64,000 bases of DNA from Ahrensia sp. GTDB lineage: Bacteria; Pseudomonadota; Alphaproteobacteria; Rhizobiales; Rhizobiaceae. Below the pieces are notes generated by a model. That model was not told where the DNA came from. It searched no databases and was given only the letters and a program-made list of their open reading frames with translations. Made by a program: the position numbers and the translations under genes. The stretch is taken from NCBI GenBank assembly GCA_002706335.1, contig PAKZ01000039.1:62001-126000 (forward strand), written 5' to 3'. The first letter of the stretch is position 1. Every line of letters starts with the position of its first letter. Shown here piece after piece: positions 51,124 through 61,265 of this stretch.

Positions 51124-52131
51124 TCAGGACGGCGCGCCGTCCTGTCCCACCAGCCGGAACTCCAGCAGCAAATTGCGCTGCAGGATGGAATGGTTGTCGT
51201 CGGAAACCAGCGTAAGGCGCGGCGTGCCGTCGGGATCGATGGTGATGGAGAGACCTTCCATATTGTCGATCTGGTAGAGCAGATCGGCCTCCAGAAGGAT
51301 TTCGCCGTCCACCGTCGCGCCCTTTTCGATATCGGCTCCATGGATCCGGCGCAGCCGCATGCCGATGCCGTCAGATATGTTGAAGCGCCGTTCGAGCAGG
51401 ATTATGTCGCCGTCGGGGAGGAAATCGCCATCGGTGATGTCGAATTCGCCGACTCGTTTCACCGAGAATTCGAAGCTCGATCCGTCCTTGCGCCGGACGA
51501 AGGCCATGATGTTGCGGTTTCGGTCGAGGCTTTTTTCGCTGATCCCGACCAGCGCGCCGGCATAGGGCAGCCCTTCCGGCGCGACGGCGATCGTCTCGAA
51601 ACCGCGATTGCTGCGCAGTTCGCGCAAATCCACCGGCGGCTCGTATTGGCGCTGCAGAACCGGAAATCCATCGTCGCCGCGTTTCAGCTCGGCGATCCGG
51701 TGCACGCGTTCGAAACTCACATAGACGTCATCGCCGGATACCGTCATTCCCTCGGCGTCGGTCAGCCATTTGCCCTCGCCGAATTCGCTCATTTCCCGCA
51801 TGGAGACATCGGTTAGCCCGGTCGCGCGTCCGGTCGCGTCGCGCTCGATGCGGCCCTTGTACCAGAAACCCGTATCGGCGACGCCGAGAATGCTCGATTG
51901 GTCGCCGAAGACATGGATTGCGGACAGACCGCCGAAATGGCGTGACGAGGCGTTCATCTCCAGGCCGCCGGCGAATTCGAGCTCGCCGAAGCGCTGTTGG
52001 CTGGAGCCGATGCGGAAATCGGCGATCGGACGCGATGTCACGTCCATCTCGATGGTATCGGGCGCGGCTCCGGCGGCTGACGCGGCGAACAGGACGGCAA
52101 GCCCGAGGGCGCGCAGCGGGCGAAGCAGCAT
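51124..52131 (-). CDS. Secreted phytase-like esterase domain protein
   Basis: 335 residues with a signal peptide (RALGLAVLFAASAAGAAPD) and a beta-propeller-like domain of the 'esterase-like activity of phytase' type: SRHFGGLSAIHVFGDQSSIL, GVADTGFWYKGRIERD, DAEGMTVSGDDVYVSFERVH and NMEGLSITIDPDG. The ATG at 52131 overlaps the cobT TGA (TGATG), so it is translated with cobT, a common rhizobial order. Substrate unknown. Confidence 0.85.
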   Translation of the reverse strand: MLLRPLRALGLAVLFAASAAGAAPDTIEMDVTSRPIADFRIGSSQQRFGELEFAGGLEMNASSRHFGGLSAIHVFGDQSSILGVADTGFWYKGRIERDATGRATGLTDVSMREMSEFGEGKWLTDAEGMTVSGDDVYVSFERVHRIAELKRGDDGFPVLQRQYEPPVDLRELRSNRGFETIAVAPEGLPYAGALVGISEKSLDRNRNIMAFVRRKDGSSFEFSVKRVGEFDITDGDFLPDGDIILLERRFNISDGIGMRLRRIHGADIEKGATVDGEILLEADLLYQIDNMEGLSITIDPDGTPRLTLVSDDNHSILQRNLLLEFRLVGQDGAPS

Positions 52132-54029
52132 CAGCCTGCCTTGCGTTGGCGACTGTCGCGGGCTTTCTGTTCCTCGAACAGGGAGGCAAGCTGCTCGGTC
52201 ATCGCGCCGGCCAGTTCCTCCGCATCGACGATGGTGACGGCGCGGCGGTAGTAGCGCGTCACGTCGTGGCCGATGCCGATTGCCAGCAGTTCGACCGATG
52301 AACGGGTCTCGATCTCCTCGATGACGGCGCGCAGATGCCGTTCGAGATAGTTGCCCGGATTGACCGACAGCGTCGAATCGTCGACCGGCGCGCCATCGGA
52401 GATCATCATCAGGATGCGACGCTGTTCGGGCCGCGCCGCCAACCGTCGATAGGCCCAGGTAAGCGCCTCGCCGTCTATGTTTTCCTTCAGCAGGCCTTCG
52501 CGCATCATCAGGCCGAGATTGCGCCGGGCGCGCCGCCAGGGCGCATCGGCGCTCTTGTAGATGATGTGGCGCAAATCGTTGAGACGGCCGGGCTCCGCAG
52601 GTTTGCCGCCCTTTAGCCATGCCTCGCGCGATTGCCCGCCCTTCCAGGCTCGCGTGGTGAAGCCGAGGATCTCGACCTTGACGCCGCAGCGTTCCAGCGT
52701 GCGCGCAAGAATATCCGCGCAGGTCGCCGCGACCGTGATCGGCCGGCCGCGCATCGAGCCGGAATTGTCGAGCAGCAGGGTGACGACCGTGTCGCGGAAA
52801 TTCGTGTCGCGCTCGCGCTTGAAGGAGAGCGGCGCAAACGTGCCGGCCATTTCGTCGATGATGATGCGGGGCAGGCGGGCAGGATCCAGATAGCCTTCCT
52901 CGAGATCGAAATCCCAGGAACGGTTCTGCTGCGCCATCAGACGGCGCTGCAACCGGTTGGCGAGACGTCCGACAACGCCTTGAAGGTTGGCGAGCTGCTT
53001 GTCGAGGAAGGCGCGCAGGCGTTCCAGCTCGGCCTCGTCGCAGAGCTCTTCCGCTGTAACCGTCTCGTCGAATTCCGTCGAATAGACCTTGTAATCGATG
53101 CCCGACAGGATGTCGTTATAGGCTTGGTCGGGGCGGATCGCCTCGCCGGGCTCCTCGGCGTCGGCGTCGAGGTCTTCCTCCATGTCGTCGGCGGTCGCCT
53201 GCGAGGCGTCCATCTCGCCGGCTTCAGGCTGCTCGCTCTCGGCCTGGCTCTCCTCGGCCTCGGACTGCTCCTCGCCGCTGTCTTCCTGGCTGCCGCCTTC
53301 GGTATCTTCGTCCGCTTCCGGTTCGTCATCGTTGTCGTCGTCGGACTCGTCCGGCTCCTCGCCGGCCATTTCGTCGGCGAGTTCCATGGAGACGAGCATG
53401 TCGCGCACGGCGCGGGCAAAGGCGTTCTGGTCGTCGATCGACGCTTCCAGATTGGCGAAGTCGTCGCCGGCCTTGTCGTCGATCCAGTCGCGCCAGAGAT
53501 CGGCGACGGCGGCGGCGCCGGGCGGCGTCGGCCGGCCGGTCAGCTTCTCGCGGACGATCAGCGCGACGGCCTCCGAAAGCGGCGCCTGCTCGCGCTCGGT
53601 GACGGAAGAAAGATTGGCGCGCGTGAACTTGTCGTCGATCATCGCCGAGATATTGTCGCCGACGCCCTGCATGCGGCGCGCGCCGATGGCCTCGACACGG
53701 GCCTGCTCGACGGCGTCGAAGACCGCGCGGGCATCGGCTCCGTCGGGGGCCGTCTGCGCATGGATGCGCGGATTGTGGCAGGCGGTCCTGAGCGCCATGG
53801 AGTCGCCGACGCCGCGCGTCACCATCACGTCGTTTTGCGTGATGCGCTTCGGCAGTTCGGGCAGCCGCGCATGCTTGCCGGCAAAGGCCGGCTTGTCGGC
53901 CGCGAAGACGACTTCCAGTTCCGGTTCGCCGGCCATGGCGCGCATGCAGGCCGTCACCGCGCGCTTGAAAGGCTCGGTGTCGACCGGCTTGGCCGGCTTC
54001 TTGCGGTAATTGTCGCCGGGACCTGCCAT
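52131..54029 (-). CDS. cobT: Cobaltochelatase subunit CobT
   Basis: 632 residues. CobS and CobT form the AAA+ motor that drives cobalt insertion into hydrogenobyrinic acid diamide by CobN in aerobic B12 synthesis. Seen: the N-terminal domain ([20 protein letters not shown]), a long Glu/Asp-rich stretch around residues 220-300, and a C-terminal von Willebrand A domain with MIDAS motif DNSGSMRG. cobN is not in the window. Confidence 0.95.
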   Translation of the reverse strand: MAGPGDNYRKKPAKPVDTEPFKRAVTACMRAMAGEPELEVVFAADKPAFAGKHARLPELPKRITQNDVMVTRGVGDSMALRTACHNPRIHAQTAPDGADARAVFDAVEQARVEAIGARRMQGVGDNISAMIDDKFTRANLSSVTEREQAPLSEAVALIVREKLTGRPTPPGAAAVADLWRDWIDDKAGDDFANLEASIDDQNAFARAVRDMLVSMELADEMAGEEPDESDDDNDDEPEADEDTEGGSQEDSGEEQSEAEESQAESEQPEAGEMDASQATADDMEEDLDADAEEPGEAIRPDQAYNDILSGIDYKVYSTEFDETVTAEELCDEAELERLRAFLDKQLANLQGVVGRLANRLQRRLMAQQNRSWDFDLEEGYLDPARLPRIIIDEMAGTFAPLSFKRERDTNFRDTVVTLLLDNSGSMRGRPITVAATCADILARTLERCGVKVEILGFTTRAWKGGQSREAWLKGGKPAEPGRLNDLRHIIYKSADAPWRRARRNLGLMMREGLLKENIDGEALTWAYRRLAARPEQRRILMMISDGAPVDDSTLSVNPGNYLERHLRAVIEEIETRSSVELLAIGIGHDVTRYYRRAVTIVDAEELAGAMTEQLASLFEEQKARDSRQRKAG

Positions 54030-54047
54030 GGCTGCCTGCGTTGCCGC

Positions 54048-55034
54048 CTAGCTCAGCACGACGTTCGCGGCGCTTTCGGCCAGTTCCTCGCCGAAGCAGC
54101 GCTGGTAGAATTCCGCCACGAGCGACCGTTCGAGGTCGTCGCACTTGTTAAGGAAGGTCAGCCGGAAGGCAAAGCCCACATCCTTGAAGATGTCGGCGTT
54201 TTCCGCCCAGGTGATGACGGTGCGCGGGCTCATCACGGTCGAGAGATCGCCGTTCATGAAGGCCTGGCGGGTCATGTCGGCGAGACGGACCATGTTGTTG
54301 ACGATCTCGCGGCCCTTGGCGTCCTGGTAGTGCTTGGCCTTGGCCAGGATAATCTCGACTTCCTTGTCATGCGGCAGATAATTCAGCGTGGTGACGATGG
54401 ACCAGCGGTCCATCTGCGCCTGGTTGATCTGCTGGGTGCCGTGATACAGGCCGGTCGTGTCGCCGAGGCCGACCGTGTTGGCGGTCGCGAAGAGGCGGAA
54501 GGCCGGATGCGGGCGGATGACGCGCGACTGGTCGAGCAGCGTCAGGCGGCCGGAGGATTCCAGCACGCGCTGGATGACGAACATCACGTCCGGGCGGCCG
54601 GCATCGTATTCGTCGAAGCAGAGCGCGACATTGTGCTGATAGGCCCATGGCAGGATGCCGTCACGGAATTCGGTGACCTGTTTGCCTTCATGGACAACGA
54701 TGGCGTCCTTGCCGACGAGGTCGATACGGCTGACATGGCTGTCGAGGTTGACGCGCACGCAGGGCCAGTTCAGCCGCGCGGCGACCTGCTCGATATGGGT
54801 CGACTTGCCGGTGCCGTGATAGCCCGAAACCATGACGCGGCGATTGTGGGCGAAACCGGCCAGGATGGCGAGCGTGGTCGCCCGGTCGAAAATGTAATCC
54901 GGGTCGATGTCCGGCACATAGGCGTCGGCGTCCGAATATGCCGGCACCTCCATGTCGACATCGATGCCGAACACCTTGCGCACGTCAACTTGCGTGTCGG
55001 GCATGTTGGCGATGTCGAGTTCCATCTTGTTCAT
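54048..55034 (-). CDS. cobS: Cobaltochelatase subunit CobS
   Basis: 328 residues, AAA+ ATPase. The N-terminus ([19 protein letters not shown]) is typical of CobS; Walker A is GYHGTGKST, Walker [18 protein letters not shown], and sensor 1 [14 protein letters not shown]. It lies 18 bp before cobT in the same direction. The J-domain gene precedes it. Confidence 0.95.
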   Translation of the reverse strand: MNKMELDIANMPDTQVDVRKVFGIDVDMEVPAYSDADAYVPDIDPDYIFDRATTLAILAGFAHNRRVMVSGYHGTGKSTHIEQVAARLNWPCVRVNLDSHVSRIDLVGKDAIVVHEGKQVTEFRDGILPWAYQHNVALCFDEYDAGRPDVMFVIQRVLESSGRLTLLDQSRVIRPHPAFRLFATANTVGLGDTTGLYHGTQQINQAQMDRWSIVTTLNYLPHDKEVEIILAKAKHYQDAKGREIVNNMVRLADMTRQAFMNGDLSTVMSPRTVITWAENADIFKDVGFAFRLTFLNKCDDLERSLVAEFYQRCFGEELAESAANVVLS

Positions 55035-55102
55035 GTCTTTCCTTACCGCGGCGTCTCAAGCCGCATGCGGTTCTTGCTGGCGCTGTTGTTTGACTTCGGC
55101 AG

Positions 55103-55723
55103 TTAGCACAGCCCGGCGGTCTTCAACAATTGGTAGGCTTGCACGACTTCGCGGAAGCGTTCCTCGGAGGCGCGGTCGCCGCCATTTGCATCCGGGTGGT
55201 GCTTTTTGACCAGAGCCTTGTACTGCGTCTTGATGTCCTCGGCGGTGGCGGAAGCCTTGAGGCCCAGCGTCGACATTGCCTTGGCCTCGAGCGGCTTAAG
55301 CTTGCGGACCAGCGGAATGGCGGCATTGGCGCGCCAGTTCGGGTCGCGCATGCGCATGGAGCGCGCGGAACCGGACTTCATGTCGGAAAAGACCGGCGCG
55401 GTCGCGTTGGCGTCCATGCGCTGCGTGCCCATCTTCCATGTAGGCCGATTGCCGGTCAGCGCATCCTTCTGGAACTTGGCGATCTCGTCGTCGCCGAGGC
55501 CGGAGAAGTAATTGTAATTCTTGTTATATTCGCGCACGTGGTCGATGCAGAAATGCAGATACTGGCCCTCGCGGTCGCGACCGGCCGGCGCCTTGTGGGT
55601 GCCGGGCTTCTCGCAACCGGCCCACTGGCAGTTCTGCGCCGTCGATTCCTCGACACGCTTCTTTTTCTTCTTTCCGTCCGGATTGATTCGGATGGAATCG
55701 AAATATTTCGAAGTAGGCTTCAT
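55103..55723 (-). CDS. J-domain (DnaJ-like) protein
   Basis: 206 residues with the J-domain at the C-terminus instead of the usual N-terminus: ASATAEDIKTQYKALVKKHH, then HPDANGG and SEERFREVVQAYQLLK. The HPD triad that stimulates DnaK is intact. The N-terminal part has a conserved CEKPGTHKAPAGRDREGQYL segment and an FCIDHVREYNKNYNYF motif, with a possible Cys/His metal site. It precedes cobS-cobT. Client unknown. Confidence 0.88.
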   Translation of the reverse strand: MKPTSKYFDSIRINPDGKKKKKRVEESTAQNCQWAGCEKPGTHKAPAGRDREGQYLHFCIDHVREYNKNYNYFSGLGDDEIAKFQKDALTGNRPTWKMGTQRMDANATAPVFSDMKSGSARSMRMRDPNWRANAAIPLVRKLKPLEAKAMSTLGLKASATAEDIKTQYKALVKKHHPDANGGDRASEERFREVVQAYQLLKTAGLC

Positions 55724-55862
55724 ATGACCATGGTTATGGGGCGGCGGTCCGCCTCAAACAAGCATTGACAGTGGAAGATTCAACGCGGCAATTGCCGGTA
55801 CAGCGCCCAAAGGGACGCACTGGTTTACCCGTCAAAGCGCAGAGTGGCAAGGTAGGAAGCAA

Positions 55863-56150
55863 ATGGGTCCGATTGAAGAACGCATCGTGAAAAAAATAGA
55901 GGAAGGCCTCGCGCCCGAACGGATGGCCGTGATCAATGAGAGCCATCTGCATGCGGGCCACGCCCACGGTCCTTCGGACGGATCGGGCGAAACGCATTTT
56001 CGCGTCCGCGTCATCTCGCCGGCCTTCGAAGGCTTGAGCCGCATCGAGCGCCACCGCACGCTCAATGCGCTGCTTACCCAAGAAATCGCCGACGGTGTCC
56101 ATGCGCTGGCGCTGGAACCGGCGGCGCCGGGAGAGAATGTGCGCTGGTAG
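55863..56150 (+). CDS. BolA family protein
   Basis: 95 residues. ESHLHAGHAHGPSDGSGETH, FRVRVISPAFEGLSRIERHR and LTQEIADGVHALALEPAAP match BolA, with the conserved histidines that bind Fe-S clusters with monothiol glutaredoxins. Divergent from the J-domain gene; convergent with the cytochrome c' gene (3 bp between stops). Confidence 0.9.
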   Translation: MGPIEERIVKKIEEGLAPERMAVINESHLHAGHAHGPSDGSGETHFRVRVISPAFEGLSRIERHRTLNALLTQEIADGVHALALEPAAPGENVRW

Positions 56151-56153
56151 GTT

Positions 56154-56618
56154 CTAGTCCGCCTTGCGGAAATCCTCGTGGCAGGCGGCGCAAGTGCGGC
56201 CCAGCTCCGCGAAATGCGGCCGGATCTCGTCCACGCCTTGCGCGTTTTCCGCCGCCTGCGAAAGCGTGACAGCCTTGGCTTCGAGTTCGCCGGCAAGACC
56301 GGCGAAGCCGTCCCAATCCTCCCAGATCGCCGGCAAAGCCTCGCTGGGGCCGCTCGTCGAATTCCGCGGGAACATGTCGGTCATCCTGCCGGCATGATCG
56401 GCCATCCTTGCGGCGGCGGCCCGGACGGTTTCGGCGTCGAAATCCGTCTGGCCGCGAATCATCGATCCGACCTGTTTCATGCTCTCGGCGATCTCTTCCA
56501 TCAGCCCCATGCGTTGCTTGACGATGCCTGTCGCGCTGGAGTGGGCGAAGGCAAGGCCCGAAAATGTCGTCAAAGCGAGAGCCGCCGCGGCAAGAGCGGT
56601 CGCGGGTTTCAGCATCAT
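56154..56618 (-). CDS. Cytochrome c', class II
   Basis: 154 residues with a signal peptide (ALAAAALALTTFSGLAFA) and a four-helix body: IVKQRMGLMEEIAESMKQVG, MADHAGRMTDMFP and FAELGRTCAACHEDFRKAD. The heme motif CAACH (143-147) near the C-terminus is the class II hallmark. Such proteins bind NO and may protect against it. It is the last gene of a three-gene set with a class I cytochrome and a 39-residue membrane protein. Confidence 0.9.
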   Translation of the reverse strand: MMLKPATALAAAALALTTFSGLAFAHSSATGIVKQRMGLMEEIAESMKQVGSMIRGQTDFDAETVRAAAARMADHAGRMTDMFPRNSTSGPSEALPAIWEDWDGFAGLAGELEAKAVTLSQAAENAQGVDEIRPHFAELGRTCAACHEDFRKAD

Positions 56619-56627
56619 CTTTTTCCT

Positions 56628-57050
56628 TCAGTGAATTCCGTTGGCGCGTTGCAGCGCGCGCACATAAGTGACGATCTTGTCGATGTCGTCACCGCCGACG
56701 CCCTTGACTGGCGGCATGTCTCCAAAGGGCCAGTGATGCGCCCGCACGCCGCGTTGCGCCGCCATGTGGAAGGCGGCGTCGCCATGGTGGTTCGGTTCAT
56801 AGATGATATGGACGAGAGGCGGCGCGACACCGTCCTGTCCGGCGGCGTTCGTGCCGTGGCAGGACGCGCAATTTGCGTTGAAAAGCGCCTCTCCCGACGA
56901 TGCCTCGGCGGAGAGTTCAGGCACCGTCACCTCGACGAGCGCGGCGCCCGCTGACGCCATCTCGCGGGGCTCCGGCTGCAACGCGAACCGCCAGATCAGG
57001 ATTGCCGCGACAGCAATCGCGGTTACCGCGACGATGATGTTCCTTGCCAA
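56628..57050 (-). CDS. Membrane-anchored cytochrome c, class I
   Basis: 140 residues. An N-terminal anchor (IIVAVTAIAVAAILIWRFAL), then a class I heme domain with CASCH (61-65) and a likely axial Met in WPFGDMPPVKG. GDDIDKIVTYVRALQRANG is the usual C-terminal helix. Located in the periplasm. It starts 9 bp before the cytochrome c' gene, in the same direction. Confidence 0.9.
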   Translation of the reverse strand: MARNIIVAVTAIAVAAILIWRFALQPEPREMASAGAALVEVTVPELSAEASSGEALFNANCASCHGTNAAGQDGVAPPLVHIIYEPNHHGDAAFHMAAQRGVRAHHWPFGDMPPVKGVGGDDIDKIVTYVRALQRANGIH

Positions 57051-57077
57051 GACCAGATGCCTCCCGGGCGAATGCGT

Positions 57078-57197
57078 TTAGCGCGAGCGGCCGAGCAGGA
57101 AGCCGACCGCCATGCCCGCCAGAAAGATCAGGAGCACGATCAGCAGCATTCCGAAACCCATGCCGAAAAAGCCCCCCTCGCCGAAACCGTACATCAT
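57078..57197 (-). CDS. 39-residue membrane protein upstream of cytochrome genes
   Basis: A short frame with an excellent GAGGAGG site 8 bp before its ATG at 57197 (a second ATG is the next codon). It has a Gly/Phe-rich lead (MMYGFGEGGFFGMGFG) and one membrane span (MLLIVLLIFLAGMAVGFLLG) ending RSR. It lies 27 bp before the class I cytochrome gene. No family recognised; coding status rests on the ribosome-binding site and composition. Confidence 0.65.
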   Translation of the reverse strand: MMYGFGEGGFFGMGFGMLLIVLLIFLAGMAVGFLLGRSR

Positions 57198-57262
57198 AGA
57201 GAAGCCTCCTCTTTACGTCGGGTCATAAAGGTTCCAGCCGGTGGAAGCTCAAGCCAAAAAGT

Positions 57263-57856
57263 TCACCGTCTTTCCGCCAGCATGGCGCGGTAGGAACGTA
57301 TCTGCAGAGCGTCCGCCGACAGGTCCAGTTCGTCCGCCAGCGTCTCGATCCGCGTCGCCCAGCCGGAAAGGCTCGCCTCGTCATCTGTCATGACGGCGAG
57401 TTCGACGAAATCTCCGAGGCTCGGCACATGGTCCAGAGTCACGTGGAAATCGCCGAGGAACCATATATCGCGCTGTTTTTCGACGCGATCGATCTCGATA
57501 CAGCCTTGTGCCGCCAGCATGGCGAGCGTCTTGTCGAAATCCTCCATGTCTGTTGCGATACATTCGTCCGGATCCGGCCCCTTGACGAACCAGAGCACCC
57601 GGTTCGAGGGCTGCATCGAGCGCACGACCTGCTGCTTGCCGGCGGCCGCGAGCTGCCCGTCCGGCCAGTCGAGGAAAATATCCATCTCGCTGTTTGCGAG
57701 CGTGAACGGCACGGCGCCGAGGGACTCCAGTCGGGCGCGGATCTCAGCCGGTTCGGATACAGCATATTTGCGTTCGACCTCGAAGCGTCCTTTGAAGTGA
57801 TCGCCCGGATCGGCAAGCATGCCCTTTGCCGCGAGGCCCTGGGAAGGCTCGTCCAT
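57263..57856 (-). CDS. CYTH domain protein (class IV adenylate cyclase-like)
   Basis: 197 residues. The signature FEVERKYAVSEPAEI (ExExK motif) opens the triphosphate-tunnel fold; QQVVRSMQPSNRVLWFVKGP and DIWFLGDFHVTLDHVPSLGD carry the basic and acidic tunnel residues. The family includes CyaB-type adenylate cyclases and thiamine triphosphatases, and the substrate cannot be decided here. Confidence 0.82.
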   Translation of the reverse strand: MDEPSQGLAAKGMLADPGDHFKGRFEVERKYAVSEPAEIRARLESLGAVPFTLANSEMDIFLDWPDGQLAAAGKQQVVRSMQPSNRVLWFVKGPDPDECIATDMEDFDKTLAMLAAQGCIEIDRVEKQRDIWFLGDFHVTLDHVPSLGDFVELAVMTDDEASLSGWATRIETLADELDLSADALQIRSYRAMLAERR

Positions 57857-57890
57857 GGGATTTTCTCTCGAATTGTCCTGCCCGGCTTGT

Positions 57891-59147
57891 CTATACCGGG
57901 CGGATGCGAAGCTTGGTGATGCGGTTCTTCTCGCGCTTCATGACGACGAAGCGCTTGCCGTGAAAGGTGAATGCCTGTTTCTCGGCCGGAATGGTCTGCG
58001 CCTCATGGATGACGAGACCGGCGATCGTCGTCGCCTCCTCGTCGGGCAGGTCCCAGTCGAGCGCGCGGTTGATGTCGCGGATCGGAACCGAACCGTCGAC
58101 CACCACCGAACCGTCGGCCTCCTGGCGCAGGCCGGCGACGTCCACATCGTGCTCGTCGGCGATGTCGCCGACGATTTCCTCGATGATGTCCTCGAGCGTT
58201 ACCAGTCCCTCGACCTCGCCATATTCGTCAACGACGAGGGCGACATGCGCCTTGCGGCGCAGAAAGGCGTCGAGCTGATCGCGCAGCGTCGTCGTGTCGG
58301 GCACGAACCACGGCTTGTTGGCCACCTTCATGATGTCGATCTTCGAAGGCTCGTTGTCCACCGCATGCAGCGCGCGCAGCAGATCCTTGGCATGGACGAT
58401 GCCGACGATGTTGTCGGTCTCGCCGCGCCAGACCGGCATGCGCGTATAGGGGCTTTCGAGGATTTCGGCGACGATGTCCGCCGGTTCCTGGTCGCCATTG
58501 ACCATGCGCATATTGGTGCGGTGAACCATGATGTCGGAGACTTCCAGCTCGGCGAGGTCGAGCAGGCCGCCGAGGCGGTCGCGCTCCTCCTTGATCACCG
58601 AGCCTTCCTTGTGAAGCACCTCGACGGCGCCGCGAATTTCCTCATGCGCGCTGAGCATCGAGGCCGTATCGCTCAGATCGACGCCGAACACCTTGAGGAT
58701 GCGGCGGACGAGGGCGTTGACGAGGCTCGAAAGCGGCCCGACGACGAGGACGAAGCGGCGGATGATCGGGGCGACGGTAAGAGCGAAGCGGTCGGGGTTG
58801 GAGATCGCCCAGGATTTCGGCAGCACCTCGGCGAAGACCACGAGCGTCACGGTCATGGCGATGGTCGCATAGGCGACGCCGGTCTGGCCGAAAAGGGTCA
58901 GGAAGACGCTGGTCGCCAGCGCCGATCCGAGAATGTTGACGAGGTTGTTGCCGATCAGCAGCGCGCCGATCAGCCGGTCCTGGCGGGTCAGCAAGACGTT
59001 GACGGACTTGGCGTTCAGGTCGCCGGAGCCTTCCATGGCGTGCATGCGGGCCCGCGACGTCGCGGTCAGCGCCGTCTCGGAGCCGGAGAAGAAGGCCGAC
59101 ATGGCGACGAGCAGCAACACGACGCCGGCAGTGATCCAGATTTCCAT
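57891..59147 (-). CDS. CNNM/HlyC-CorC family transporter-associated protein
   Basis: 418 residues: a DUF21 membrane domain with about four spans (ITAGVVLLLVAMSAFFSGSE, then ALLIGNNLVNILGSALATSV), two CBS domains (MVNGDQEPADIVAEILES...; LVVDEYGEVEGLVTLEDIIE) and a C-terminal CorC_HlyC domain. Family members are linked to magnesium or cobalt transport. It starts 2 bp after aroB, suggesting an aroK-aroB-CNNM operon. Confidence 0.9.
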   Translation of the reverse strand: MEIWITAGVVLLLVAMSAFFSGSETALTATSRARMHAMEGSGDLNAKSVNVLLTRQDRLIGALLIGNNLVNILGSALATSVFLTLFGQTGVAYATIAMTVTLVVFAEVLPKSWAISNPDRFALTVAPIIRRFVLVVGPLSSLVNALVRRILKVFGVDLSDTASMLSAHEEIRGAVEVLHKEGSVIKEERDRLGGLLDLAELEVSDIMVHRTNMRMVNGDQEPADIVAEILESPYTRMPVWRGETDNIVGIVHAKDLLRALHAVDNEPSKIDIMKVANKPWFVPDTTTLRDQLDAFLRRKAHVALVVDEYGEVEGLVTLEDIIEEIVGDIADEHDVDVAGLRQEADGSVVVDGSVPIRDINRALDWDLPDEEATTIAGLVIHEAQTIPAEKQAFTFHGKRFVVMKREKNRITKLRIRPV

Positions 59148-59149
59148 GA

Positions 59150-60274
59150 CTATGCTCCGATCTTCTCGGCGAGGAAGGACCGCACTTCCGATTCCGGCAC
59201 GTCTTTCGCGATGAAGGACTGGCCGATGCCATGTGTCAGGATGAAGTTGAGCGCGCCGCGCGTCACCTTCTTGTCCTGGCGGATGAAGCCGAGCATCGTC
59301 TCGGCGTCGTGGAGATGGGTCTTCATGGCATCGAGATTTGTCGGCAGCCCCGCCGTTTCAAGATGCGCGGCGACGCGATTGGCATCGTCGGGGCTCGAAA
59401 GGTTCATGCGCGACGAGAACTGGTGGGCCAGAACGAGGCCAATCGCCACACCCTCGCCGTGAACGAGGACCTGCGGATCGTATTTCGCGGCCGCTTCCAG
59501 CGCATGGCCGAATGTGTGGCCGAGATTGAGAAGCGCCCGGTCGCCGGTTTCGCGCTCGTCGCGGGCGACGACATCGGCCTTGGCGCGGCAGGATTCGGCA
59601 ATCGCATGAATGCGCTCCGGCCCGCCCGCCTCGATCTTCGGCCAGTTGGCCTCCAGCCAGGAAAAGAAATCCGGCCTGTCGATCAATCCGTATTTCACCA
59701 CTTCTGCGTAGCCGGCGCGGAACTCGCGCTTCGGCAGCGTGTCGAGAGCGCCGGTGTCCGCCAGCACCAGCCGAGGCTGATAGAAGGCGCCTATCAGGTT
59801 CTTGCCCTGCGGCGCGTTGATGCCGGTCTTGCCGCCGACCGAGGAATCGACCTGGGCCAGAAGGCTGGTCGGCATCTGCACGAACTGCATGCCTCGGCGC
59901 ACCACCGCCGCCGCGAAACCGGCCAGGTCGCCGATCACGCCGCCGCCGAGCGCGATCACCGCGTCGCCGCGCTCCAGCCGGGCATCGAGAATTCGGTAGA
60001 CGACGTCTTGCAGCATCTCGAAGCGCTTGGTCGGTTCGCCCGCCGGCAGGATGATCTCCGCAGCCTCGATGCCGGCCTTTCTCAGGCTTGCCGTGACGGT
60101 CGCCAGATGGTGCTTCGCCACATTTTCGTCGGTGACGATCGCCGCGCGGATGCCCGGCAGCACCGTCGAGACATGTTCGCCGGCATTTTCGAGCAGGCCG
60201 GGGCCGATCAGGATATCGTAGGAACGCTCGCCGAGCGCGACATGCACGGTCTCGGCGGCTGCTGTCATGGTCAT
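59150..60274 (-). CDS. aroB: 3-dehydroquinate synthase
   Basis: 374 residues. Second step of the shikimate pathway, NAD- and zinc-dependent. [39 protein letters not shown] and [14 protein letters not shown] (metal His) are clear. The ATG at 60274 overlaps the aroK TGA (ATGA), supporting coupled translation. Confidence 0.95.
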   Translation of the reverse strand: MTMTAAAETVHVALGERSYDILIGPGLLENAGEHVSTVLPGIRAAIVTDENVAKHHLATVTASLRKAGIEAAEIILPAGEPTKRFEMLQDVVYRILDARLERGDAVIALGGGVIGDLAGFAAAVVRRGMQFVQMPTSLLAQVDSSVGGKTGINAPQGKNLIGAFYQPRLVLADTGALDTLPKREFRAGYAEVVKYGLIDRPDFFSWLEANWPKIEAGGPERIHAIAESCRAKADVVARDERETGDRALLNLGHTFGHALEAAAKYDPQVLVHGEGVAIGLVLAHQFSSRMNLSSPDDANRVAAHLETAGLPTNLDAMKTHLHDAETMLGFIRQDKKVTRGALNFILTHGIGQSFIAKDVPESEVRSFLAEKIGA

Positions 60275-60909
60275 TTTCCGGTGGTTCCCGTCGTTGCGGC
60301 GAAAGCGCCGGAGGTCTCGTTGTCGGACGTCTGTTTGCCGGCCGGCAATTGCAGGAAGCCGGCGATGGCGGCGGCCACATTGGCGGCCATCTCTTCCTTG
60401 GAAATATCCTGCGAACGGACCTCGACATTCGCCAACCGGTAAACGGGATAACGTTCGCTTATCAGCTTCTGCATGACCGCGCGCGGATCGGGCGCGCGCA
60501 GCAGCGGTCGGTTCTGGCGGCGCGAGACGCGCTCCATCAGCAGGTCGAGATCGGCCGACAGCCACACCGAGACGCTGTCGCGGCGGATCGCCTCGCGGGT
60601 CGTCTCGTTGATGAAGGCGCCGCCGCCGGTCGCCAGCACCTGCGGTCCGCTTTTCAGAAGCCGCGCGATGACGCGCTGTTCGAGGGCGCGGAACTCGGGT
60701 TCGCCATAATGCTCGAACAGTTCGGGTATCGTCATGTTCGAGACGTTCTCGATCTCTGCGTCCGCATCGATGAAGGGCAGGTCGAGCAGCGCCGCGAGCT
60801 TGCGCCCCACCGCCGATTTGCCGGCGCCCATCAGACCGACAAGCACGATGGACCGCGGACCGAGGCGGTCATGCACCGTGTCGCAAATGGCTTTGATTTC
60901 GGCGTCCAT
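60271..60909 (-). CDS. aroK: Shikimate kinase
   Basis: 212 residues. Walker A GLMGAGKS (25-32), [36 protein letters not shown] and [18 protein letters not shown] are the family motifs. First gene of the aroKB operon, with a promoter 25-53 bp upstream. Confidence 0.95.
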   Translation of the reverse strand: MDAEIKAICDTVHDRLGPRSIVLVGLMGAGKSAVGRKLAALLDLPFIDADAEIENVSNMTIPELFEHYGEPEFRALEQRVIARLLKSGPQVLATGGGAFINETTREAIRRDSVSVWLSADLDLLMERVSRRQNRPLLRAPDPRAVMQKLISERYPVYRLANVEVRSQDISKEEMAANVAAAIAGFLQLPAGKQTSDNETSGAFAATTGTTGK

Positions 60910-60933
60910 GGCTTGTTTCCGTCACTTTTCCGC

Positions 60934-60962
60934 TTAGCGCATGAACCCGCTTGCGCTGTCAA
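60934..60962 (-). promoter_or_regulatory. Promoter of aroKB
   Basis: On the minus strand a perfect TTGACA (60957-60962), a 17-bp spacer and CGCTAA (60934-60939) as a weak -10. It lies just upstream of aroK. Confidence 0.5.
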
Positions 60963-61058
60963 GAATTGTGAGGCGGACCGAGTTCGCGTTTGATTTTGGC
61001 GGCCGCGCGACGCATACCGGTTCACGAGACGAAAGGCGGCCGTTAAGATGGTATCCCG

Positions 61059-61208
61059 ATGCCTAGCCTGATTCGCTTCCTGTTTACCCTCGCCGTGCTC
61101 GGCGGCCTTATCTATGGCGGCATGTGGGCGCTGGTGATGTATGTCGAGCCCAAGCCGCGCGAGATGAGCGTGCGCATCCCCAACGACCGTATCAATCCCG
61201 ACAACTGA
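61059..61208 (+). CDS. 49-residue membrane protein upstream of xerD
   Basis: One membrane span (LFTLAVLGGLIYGGMWALVM), a short basic N-terminus (MPSLIRF) and a charged tail (VEPKPREMSVRIPNDRINPD). Short proteins of this type before xerD are familiar in rhizobia. No strong ribosome-binding site is visible. Function unknown. Confidence 0.7.
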   Translation: MPSLIRFLFTLAVLGGLIYGGMWALVMYVEPKPREMSVRIPNDRINPDN

Positions 61209-61265
61209 CGGGCGTTTCTAACCGCTCTAACCGCCGGTAAACCTTCGCCTGCCAATATCGCCGGC

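Noticed and set aside
55765-55793. TTGACA upstream of bolA as a promoter
   Set aside because: The -35 hexamer is perfect but no acceptable -10 hexamer follows at 16-18 bp.
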